The position numbers and the translations under genes were made by a program. From Brevundimonas vesicularis NBRC 12165 (GTDB taxonomy: Bacteria > Pseudomonadota > Alphaproteobacteria > Caulobacterales > Caulobacteraceae), in contig NZ_BCWM01000011.1 in the NCBI RefSeq assembly GCF_001592205.1, positions 62,001-126,000 on the forward strand: a DNA stretch of 64,000 nucleotides. Direction: 5' to 3'. Under the pieces are notes generated by a model. The model did no database searches. It had not been told where the DNA came from and worked only from the letters and a program-made list of their open reading frames with translations. Below are positions 57,689 to 64,000 of this stretch, in pieces (position 1 is the first letter of the stretch; each line of letters begins with the position of its first letter).

Positions 57689-59863
57689 ATGATCCGTACT
57701 TCCGCCGTCGCGCTTGCGACGCTTCTCGCCTCCACCAGCCTGACCTCGGTATCCATGGCCCAGACCCCAGCCTCCTCACCCGCTCCGGCCTCCGGCGGTT
57801 TCGCGACCAGCGATGCGACCGACCCCTATCTGTGGCTCGAAGAGGTCGAGGGCGAGCGGGCGATGGAGTGGGTCAAGGCCCACAACGAACGCACCTTCGC
57901 CGTCCTGCAAGGCGATCCGCGTTACGAGACCCTGCACCAGCAGGCGCTGGAGATCGTCCAGGCCCAGGACCGCATCCCGTCGCCTGGCTTCACCCACGAC
58001 GGCCATATCGACAACTTCTGGCAGGACGCCCAGCATGTGCGCGGTCTGTGGCGTCGCACGACGCTGGACAGCTATCGCACCGCCACGCCCGAGTGGCAGA
58101 CCATCCTCGACATCGACGCCCTGGCGGCGGCCGAGGGCCAGAACTGGGTCTACAAGGGCTCGACCTGCCTTCAGCCCGAAGAGCGCTACTGCCTGATCAG
58201 CCTGTCGAACGGCGGCAAGGACGCGGTAACCCTGCGCGAGTTCGACACGGTCGAGCGCAAGTTCGTCGACGGCGGCATCACCCTGCCGGAATCCAAGGGC
58301 GGCGCATCCTGGATCGACAAGGACACCCTGCTCATCTCGCGCGACTTCGGTCCCGGCACCCTGACCAACTCGGGCTATCCGATGGTGGTCAAGCGTATGA
58401 AGCGCGGCCAGACGCCCGACCAGGCCGCGACCCTGTTCACCGGCCAGCCGACCGACGTTTCGGTGTCCGGCTATACGCTGCGCGACGCCGACGGGGTGGT
58501 GAAGGCGACGCTGATCAACCGTTCGGTGGACTTCTATTCGTCCGAGACCTGGCGCCTGGGTGACAACGGCGCCCTGACCCAGCTTCAACTGCCGGCCAAG
58601 TCCGACATCACCGGCTTGGTCCAGGGCCAGCTTCTGGTGTCGCTGAAACAGGACTGGACCGCGCCGTCGGGTCAGGATTTCAAGACCGGCGACCTGATCG
58701 CCTGGCCGCTGGAGGCTTGGCTGGCGGATCAATCGACCCCGGCTCAGCTGGTGCTGCGCCCGACCGAGCGTCAGGCCATCGAGGGCGTCAACGTCACGCG
58801 CAACAGGCTGGTCGTCGCCCTGTACGACAATGTGCGCGGCTCGGTGCGGGTCTATACCCCCGGTCAGGGCGAGTGGGCCCACACGACGCTGGACCTGCCC
58901 CAGAACGTCTCGGTCGGCGTCGGTTCGGCCTCGGAGAAGGACGACAAGGTCTTTGTCAGCGTCACCGGCTATCTAAACCCCTCCAGCCTGTGGCTGGCGG
59001 ATGCCGCGACTGGCGCGGTCGATCAGGTCAAGTCGATGCCGGCCAAGTTCGACGCCGCCGGCATGACGGTCGATCAGCACGAGGCCCGCTCGGCCGACGG
59101 GACCATGATCCCCTATTTCGTGGTGCATAAGGCGGACATGCCGCTGGATGGCTCCAACCCCACGCTGCTGTACGGCTACGGCGGGTTCGAAAGCTCGCTG
59201 CTGCCGGGCTATTCGGCGACGGTCGGCAAGCTGTGGCTGGAGCGGGGCGGCGTCTATGTCATCGCCAACACGCGCGGCGGCGGCGAGTTCGGCCCGCGCT
59301 GGCACGAGGCGGCCCTGCAACAGAACCGCCAGCGCGCGCACGAGGACTTCCAGGCCGTGGCCTTGGACCTGATCGCCCGCGACATCACCAGCCAGCCCAA
59401 GCTGGGCATCATGGGCGGCTCGCAAGGCGGGCTGTTCATGGGCGCGATGCTGACCCAGCGACCGGACCTCATCAACGCCGCCGTCATCCAGGTGCCTCTG
59501 TTCGACATGCTGCGCTTTCACAAGCTGCTCGCCGGCGCCTCGTGGATCGGCGAATACGGCAACCCGGACATTCCGGAACAGCGCGCCTGGATCGAGCAGT
59601 ATTCGCCCTACCAGAACCTGCGGGCGGGCCAGCCCTACCCGGAAGTCTTCATCCATACCTCGACCAAGGACGACCGGGTCCATCCGGGTCACGCCCGCAA
59701 GGCGGCGGCGCGTCTGGAAGAGCTGGGCTATCCGGTGCTGTTTTATGAAAACGTCGATGGCGGCCACGCGGCCGGGGCCAACCTGCGCGAAACCGCGCGT
59801 CGTCTGGCGCTGGAATACACCTATCTGTCGCGCCGCCTGATGGACACGCCGGCGCAGGAATAG
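57689..59863 (+). CDS. Exported S9A prolyl oligopeptidase-family protein, copy 1
   Basis: A 724-residue serine peptidase with a signal peptide (MIRTSAVALATLLASTSLTSVSMAQ). N-terminal helical arm and seven-bladed propeller (to about 440), then the hydrolase: nucleophile Ser578 in GIMGGSQGGLFMGAM, Asp in TSTKDDRVHPGHARK, His in NVDGGHAAG. Cleaves short peptides, probably after proline, in the periplasm. Upstream 100 bases contain no clear promoter. It is followed by a large inverted repeat and a paralogue. Confidence 0.92.
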   Translation: MIRTSAVALATLLASTSLTSVSMAQTPASSPAPASGGFATSDATDPYLWLEEVEGERAMEWVKAHNERTFAVLQGDPRYETLHQQALEIVQAQDRIPSPGFTHDGHIDNFWQDAQHVRGLWRRTTLDSYRTATPEWQTILDIDALAAAEGQNWVYKGSTCLQPEERYCLISLSNGGKDAVTLREFDTVERKFVDGGITLPESKGGASWIDKDTLLISRDFGPGTLTNSGYPMVVKRMKRGQTPDQAATLFTGQPTDVSVSGYTLRDADGVVKATLINRSVDFYSSETWRLGDNGALTQLQLPAKSDITGLVQGQLLVSLKQDWTAPSGQDFKTGDLIAWPLEAWLADQSTPAQLVLRPTERQAIEGVNVTRNRLVVALYDNVRGSVRVYTPGQGEWAHTTLDLPQNVSVGVGSASEKDDKVFVSVTGYLNPSSLWLADAATGAVDQVKSMPAKFDAAGMTVDQHEARSADGTMIPYFVVHKADMPLDGSNPTLLYGYGGFESSLLPGYSATVGKLWLERGGVYVIANTRGGGEFGPRWHEAALQQNRQRAHEDFQAVALDLIARDITSQPKLGIMGGSQGGLFMGAMLTQRPDLINAAVIQVPLFDMLRFHKLLAGASWIGEYGNPDIPEQRAWIEQYSPYQNLRAGQPYPEVFIHTSTKDDRVHPGHARKAAARLEELGYPVLFYENVDGGHAAGANLRETARRLALEYTYLSRRLMDTPAQE

Positions 59864-59872
59864 TCTCTGGTT

Positions 59873-60000
59873 CCGCTCATCCCCGCGAAAGCGGGGACCC
59901 AGTGCTTTCGCAAGGTTCGGCGACTGGGATCAGATTCAGTACGAACGGGCGACGCCGAACGTCCAAAGGTCTGGGTCCCCGCTTTCGCGGGGATGAGCGG
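59873..60000. repeat. 128-base nested inverted repeat between two S9 peptidase genes
   Basis: Outer arms are exact 29-base complements: 59873-59901 (CCGCTCATCCCCGCGAAAGC...) and 59972-60000. Inside, GTTCGGCG (59915-59922) pairs with CGCCGAAC (59953-59960). Each outer arm itself forms a CCCCGC-GAAA-GCGGGG hairpin. This unit is a common small palindromic repeat of Caulobacterales intergenic regions; as RNA it forms a very stable fold that could end or dampen the upstream message. Confidence 0.88.
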
Positions 60001-60014
60001 AAAGTTTTGAAGCC

Positions 60015-62234
60015 ATGCGTCACCTGATCCTGTCCGCCGCCATCCCCGCGCTTCTGATGGCCGCCTGCGCGAGTGCGCCTGTCGCGACCGGCGGCCACGG
60101 AATGGTGGTCTCCACCAACGACAGCCCTCCGCCCCACTTCCCCCGCGATCTGACTCCGGCGGGCGTCGCGGCGGCGGACGATCATCTGGCGCTGGAGCAG
60201 GTGGACGGGCCCGAAGCCATGGCCTTCGTCGCCGAGGAGAACCGCAAGTCCCTGGCCGCCCTGACCGGCGATCCGCGCTACGAGACCTTCCGCGCCGAGG
60301 CCCAGGCGATCCTGACGGCGACAGACCGCATCCCCAGCCCGTCCTTCCTGGGCGACGGCATCGGCAACTTCTGGCAGGACGCGACCAATCCCAAGGGCGT
60401 CTGGCGTCGCACGACACTGGACAGCTACCGGACCGCAACGCCGCAATGGGAGACCCTGCTGGACATCGACGCCCTGTCCAAGGCCGAGGGCAAGGACTGG
60501 GTGTTCAAGGGCGCTGACTGCCTGGCGCCGGACGACACCCGCTGCCTGATCAATCTGTCCGACGGCGGCAAGGACGCGGTGGTCGTGCGCGAGTTCGACC
60601 TGACGACCAAGCGTTTCGTGGACGGCGGGTTCAGCCTGCCCGAAGGCAAGCACCGCATCGAATGGCTGGACCGCGACACGCTTCTGGTCGCCACCGATTT
60701 CGGCGCGGGCACCATGACGGAGTCCGGCTATCCCTTCATCGTCAAGACGCTGAAGCGCGGCCAGACCTTGGCCCAGGCGACCGAGGTCTATCGCGGCGAA
60801 CAGGGCGACGGCGGCTATGGCGTCAGCCCCGCCGTCTATCGCGACAAGGACGGCAAGGTGACCGCCGTCATCATCACGCGTCCGCTGGACACCTTCCGGT
60901 CGGAGGCGTGGAGCCTCGGTCACGACGGCAAGGCGACGAAGCTAGCCCTGCCTTCCCGAGTTTCGGTGTACGGCATGCTAAAAGGCCGCTTGGTTTTCTC
61001 GATTGAAGAGAACTGGACGTTCCACGACCAAGCCTTCGCTGCGGGAACTCTGCTAGCCTATGATCTAGTCCAGATGATGTATCCTGAGGAGCTTATAGTA
61101 AAGTCGCATTCTGCGGGGCCTTTGGTGTTCGCGCCAAACACGCGCCAGTCTGTTCAGCAGGTCGCAGTGCTTAATGATCGTCTTCTTGTCGCGATGACCG
61201 ACAATGTCGCCGGTCGCTTGATCAGTTTCCGCTTGATTGAGATGCGGGGTGGCGCCGGTTGGGCAAGACAAGATGTTCCCGTGCCCCAGAACGTCGCGGT
61301 CGGGCTGGGCGACTCGTCCAAATCACGCGGCGAAGTCTTCGTCTCGACCCAGGGCTTCCTGGTCCCGCCGACCCTCAGCCTGGCCGATGCGGGCGCCGCG
61401 ACTCTGACCACGCTGAAGTCGGCGCCGGCCAAGTTCGACGCGTCGCGCGACGTGACCGAACAGTACGAGGCCACTTCCGCCGACGGGACCAAGATCCCCT
61501 ATTTCGTCACCCGCCCGCGCGACATGAAGCTGGACGGGTCCAACCCGACCGTCATGCTTGGCTATGGTGGTTTCCAGGTCAGTCTCAACCCGGCCTACAA
61601 GCCCGAGATGGGCAAGCTGTGGCTGGAGCGGGGCGCCGTCTTCGTCCAGGCCAATATCCGGGGCGGCGGCGAGTTCGGGCCCGACTGGCACCAGGCGGCG
61701 CTGGACGGCGATCGTCAGAAGGCCTTCGACGACTTCGCCGCCGTGGCGCGCGATCTCGAACAGCGCGGGATCACCAGCCCGCGTCGCCTGGGCATCTATG
61801 GTCGGTCGAACGGCGGGGTCCTGACCTCGGTGTCGATCACCCAGCACCCCGAACTGTTCAATGCGGCGGTGATCGAGAGCCCGCTGGTGGACATGTTGCG
61901 CTATCACGAACTGCCGGCCGGGGCGTCGTGGATCGGCGAATACGGCGACCCGCGCATCCCGGAAGAAGCCGCGTGGATCGCGAAATACTCCGCCTATCAG
62001 CAGCTCCGTCCGGGCCAGCCCTATCCGCGCGTCTATCTGACCACCAACACACGCGACGACCGCGTCCACCCCGGCCATGCGCGCAAGTTCGCCGCGCGCC
62101 TGGGGGATATGGGCTATGACCACCTCTATTATGAGGACACGGTCGGCGGCCACTCCAACGACGCCGACCCGGTCGCCAACGCCCGTCGCTGGGCCCGCCA
62201 CTATGTCTATCTGTCGCAACAACTGATGGATTGA
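60015..62234 (+). CDS. S9A prolyl oligopeptidase-family lipoprotein, copy 2 (mosaic)
   Basis: A 739-residue paralogue of the preceding gene, but with a lipoprotein signal (ALLMAAC, Cys19). The hydrolase has Ser598 in GIYGRSNGGVL, Asp in NTRDDRVHPGHARK and His in TVGGHSNDA. Residues about 310-422 (60941-61280) are encoded by DNA of clearly different character: about 52% G+C in one 60-base line (61081-61140) and many CTA, CTT, TTG, ATA, GTA, AGA codons that are almost absent around it. This looks like a recombined segment in the propeller from a lower-G+C relative. The reading frame is intact. Confidence 0.92.
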   Translation: MRHLILSAAIPALLMAACASAPVATGGHGMVVSTNDSPPPHFPRDLTPAGVAAADDHLALEQVDGPEAMAFVAEENRKSLAALTGDPRYETFRAEAQAILTATDRIPSPSFLGDGIGNFWQDATNPKGVWRRTTLDSYRTATPQWETLLDIDALSKAEGKDWVFKGADCLAPDDTRCLINLSDGGKDAVVVREFDLTTKRFVDGGFSLPEGKHRIEWLDRDTLLVATDFGAGTMTESGYPFIVKTLKRGQTLAQATEVYRGEQGDGGYGVSPAVYRDKDGKVTAVIITRPLDTFRSEAWSLGHDGKATKLALPSRVSVYGMLKGRLVFSIEENWTFHDQAFAAGTLLAYDLVQMMYPEELIVKSHSAGPLVFAPNTRQSVQQVAVLNDRLLVAMTDNVAGRLISFRLIEMRGGAGWARQDVPVPQNVAVGLGDSSKSRGEVFVSTQGFLVPPTLSLADAGAATLTTLKSAPAKFDASRDVTEQYEATSADGTKIPYFVTRPRDMKLDGSNPTVMLGYGGFQVSLNPAYKPEMGKLWLERGAVFVQANIRGGGEFGPDWHQAALDGDRQKAFDDFAAVARDLEQRGITSPRRLGIYGRSNGGVLTSVSITQHPELFNAAVIESPLVDMLRYHELPAGASWIGEYGDPRIPEEAAWIAKYSAYQQLRPGQPYPRVYLTTNTRDDRVHPGHARKFAARLGDMGYDHLYYEDTVGGHSNDADPVANARRWARHYVYLSQQLMD

Positions 62235-62302
62235 ATGAAGCGGAGAGAGCCTCACGCGAATATGAGGCGCTCCATTGCAGCCCAAGGGCTAAGAACGATG
62301 GC

Positions 62303-63058
62303 ATGAACACCAAGGGTTGGATCATCGCGGGCACGGTCATGGCGGGCGCCCTTGCAGCCGTCGCCTCGGCGGCCCAGCCGGCGGCGGGGCGTCCGCCGCT
62401 CGCGCCGCGCCATGCGACGGCCAACGGCCCGCCGGTGGTGGTCGAACTGTTCACCGCCCAAGGCTGTGGCGGCTGCATCGAGGCGAATGCGGCGGTGGAG
62501 AAGGCGGCGACCCAGCCGGGCGTCATCGCCCTGACCTATGGCGTCGACTACTGGGATTATCTGGGCTGGACCGACACCTTCGCCCGGCCAGAGTTCGTTC
62601 AGCGCCAGCGCGCCTATCGCGCCGCCCTGCGCCAGCGCGGCGTCTCGACGCCCCAGGTCGTGATCGACGGCCGACGTCAGGTGTCAGGCGCCCGCAGCGT
62701 CGAACTGGAAACCGCTATCGGCCAGGAGGCGGTGCGTCAGGCCTGGCCGCCGGAAATCGAATTCCGCGAGAACGGAGCCGGCGTCGGCGTCGGTTCCGGC
62801 CGCGCGCCGGTCGGCGGCGCTGAGGTGGTGGCGGTGACCTATACGCCCGGCCCTCAGGTGGTCGAGGTCCGCCAGGGCGAGAACCGCGGCCAGGCCGTGC
62901 GGCACATGAACGTCGTGCGCGGTGTGACGCGCCTGGGCGAATGGCGCGGCCGCCCGATGCTCTACGCCCTGCCGTCCGCCCGCCCCGGCGAGGCCGTAGC
63001 GGTGCTGGTGCAAGGCAAGACGGACAAGCGCATCCTGGGCGCCGCCGTCAGGGACTAG
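62303..63058 (+). CDS. DUF1223 thioredoxin-fold protein
   Basis: A 251-residue exported protein: signal MNTKGWIIAGTVMAGALAAVASAA, then VVVELFTAQGCGGCIEANAAVEKAA (Cys-Gly-Gly-Cys in the place of a thioredoxin CxxC), VIALTYGVDYWDYLGWTDTFARPEFVQRQRAYRAALRQRGVSTPQVVIDGRRQVSGA and a C-terminal beta region. DUF1223 proteins are thioredoxin-like and found in the periplasm; substrate unknown. ATG 62303 chosen; earlier in-frame codons lie in the S9 gene tail. Convergent with the last gene by a CTAG overlap. Confidence 0.9.
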   Translation: MNTKGWIIAGTVMAGALAAVASAAQPAAGRPPLAPRHATANGPPVVVELFTAQGCGGCIEANAAVEKAATQPGVIALTYGVDYWDYLGWTDTFARPEFVQRQRAYRAALRQRGVSTPQVVIDGRRQVSGARSVELETAIGQEAVRQAWPPEIEFRENGAGVGVGSGRAPVGGAEVVAVTYTPGPQVVEVRQGENRGQAVRHMNVVRGVTRLGEWRGRPMLYALPSARPGEAVAVLVQGKTDKRILGAAVRD

Positions 63059-64000
63059 GCGCCGGCCTGCTTCGCAAAGGCCCACGCCGCGTCGCTGAGC
63101 GGGCCGACCTGGGCCGCCATCGTTCTGGCGTGGGCGCTGGCGGCGGTGCCGTCGCGGACCCGGCCGGCGATGCCTTGGCAGATGGCGGCTAGCCGGAACA
63201 GATTATAGGCGTAAAGCCAGTCGAGGTTGGCGGGTCGCATTCCCGTCGCGGCGGCGTAGCGTTCGACGGTCTCCTCGACTGACGGGATGCCCAAGGCCTC
63301 CAGATCGGCGCCGGCGAGGCCGTTGCGCAGCGAAGCAGGAATGGCCCAGGCGATCAGCAGATAGGAGAAGTCGGCCATCGGATCGCCCAGGGTCGACAGC
63401 TCCCAATCCAGCACGGCGCGAACCTCTGCTCGATCGGGCGCCAGGATCATGTTGTCGAGACGAAAGTCGCCGTGGACGATGCGGCTGGGCCCTTCAGCCG
63501 GGAGGCTGTCGGGCAGGAAGGCGATCAGCCGGTCCATCGCCGGAACCGGCTCGGTCTCCGACGCATGATACTGCTTCGTCCAGCGACCGACCTGACGCGC
63601 GAAATAGTTGCCGGCCTTGCCGTATTCGCCCAGGCCGATGGCGGCAGGATCGAAGGCGTGCAGCCGGGCCAGCGTATCCGTCTGGGCTTCATAGACGGCG
63701 CGGCGTTCGGCGGGCGTCAGGCCGGGCAGTTTCAAATCCCAGAAGATCCGACCCTCGACCTTGTCCATCACATAGAAGATCGAGCCGATGACGGTTTCGT
63801 CCAGGCATAGGGCATGAGGCTTGGCGACGGGGAAGCCTTGCGCGGCCAGAGCCGAGATGATCTGAAACTCGCGATCCACGGCGTGGGCGCTGGGCAGCAG
63901 GACGCCGGGCGGTTTGCGACGCAGCACATAGGCGGCCGAAGGCGTCACCAGTTCATAGGTCGGGTTCGACTGGCCGCCTTTGAACTGTCGCACCGTGAGC
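63055..64000 (-). CDS. Phosphotransferase-family (APH/ACAD10-like) protein, N-terminus cut by window
   Basis: At least 315 residues, running off the right edge; the visible start reads ...LTVRQFKGGQSNPTYELVTPSAAYVLRRKPPG, so the first 20-30 residues are missing. It is the aminoglycoside-phosphotransferase-like kinase fold: REFQIISALAAQGFPVAKP, IVHGDFRLDNMIL (catalytic loop) and AVLDWELSTLGDPMADFSYLL (metal-binding DWE). Bacterial members next to acyl-CoA dehydrogenases act in fatty-acid or hydroxyacid metabolism. No such neighbour is in view. Confidence 0.9.
   Translation of the reverse strand, partial: LTVRQFKGGQSNPTYELVTPSAAYVLRRKPPGVLLPSAHAVDREFQIISALAAQGFPVAKPHALCLDETVIGSIFYVMDKVEGRIFWDLKLPGLTPAERRAVYEAQTDTLARLHAFDPAAIGLGEYGKAGNYFARQVGRWTKQYHASETEPVPAMDRLIAFLPDSLPAEGPSRIVHGDFRLDNMILAPDRAEVRAVLDWELSTLGDPMADFSYLLIAWAIPASLRNGLAGADLEALGIPSVEETVERYAAATGMRPANLDWLYAYNLFRLAAICQGIAGRVRDGTAASAHARTMAAQVGPLSDAAWAFAKQAGA

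Overview
The window is an ordinary chromosomal stretch of a high-G+C alphaproteobacterium of the order Caulobacterales, most like Brevundimonas. I infer this from the roughly two-thirds G+C content, the very strong C/G third-position bias, the giant NAD-dependent glutamate dehydrogenase of the GdhZ type, the divergent secA/parvulin-argJ-mutT arrangement, the TimA-like adaptor beside secB, a eukaryote-like NADP isocitrate dehydrogenase and many DUF families typical of Caulobacterales. I see no insertion sequence, prophage, CRISPR array, rRNA or tRNA gene. Genes are densely packed, with many 4-base overlaps on both strands.

Layout. 0-9.3 kb: comF (cut by the window edge), an NDUFAF5-like methyltransferase, an orphan Flp pilin, the mutT-argJ-parvulin operon, divergent secA, a class V aminotransferase-fold gene and a membrane-anchored protein with a Cys-Gly-Cys motif. 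9.3-9.7 kb is a gene-free gap holding a probable small RNA: three hairpins with C-rich loops, the last one a terminator. 9.7-16.1 kb: gdhZ, a Usp protein and the ohrR/ohr peroxide-defence pair with palindromic operators. 16.1-21.2 kb: mltA, a Tim44-like gene, secB, an EamA transporter, dut and coaBC. 21.3-25 kb: a lipoprotein resembling polymorphic-toxin tips, a HAD phosphatase, a PilZ protein, a glycerate-kinase-like P-loop protein, a ferredoxin and a VapBC-type pair. 25-28.5 kb: sdhCDAB. 28.6-34.9 kb: a secreted protein, pirin, a 56-residue membrane peptide, alaS and two tandem DUF2939 genes.

35-41 kb: icd, then a cassette of four overlapping genes (small ORF, Tudor-like DUF2945, DUF1176 lipoprotein, thioredoxin-reductase-like flavoprotein) and a Tat-exported DUF885 peptidase-like protein. 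40.9-45.3 kb: the ribosome/RNA block rbfA-truB-rpsO-pnp. 45.4-52.2 kb: DUF2459, lolA, ftsK, a UbiH-type monooxygenase and SirB1. 52.2-57.6 kb: yraN-rsmI-maeB, dapF and a potassium channel with a C-terminal zinc ribbon. 57.7-64 kb: two tandem S9 peptidases separated by a large inverted repeat, a DUF1223 protein and a truncated phosphotransferase.

The functional themes are central metabolism around the TCA cycle (sdh, icd, maeB, gdhZ), protein export and envelope biogenesis (secA, secB, lolA, mltA, parvulin), cell division (ftsK, possibly gdhZ) and translation. The most unusual signals are the C-rich-loop sRNA candidate at 9442-9560, a low-G+C mosaic patch inside the second S9 peptidase (about 60941-61280), the toxin-tip-like lipoprotein at 21345, and repeated tail-to-tail gene pairs sharing a CTAG (or CTAA) stop overlap.
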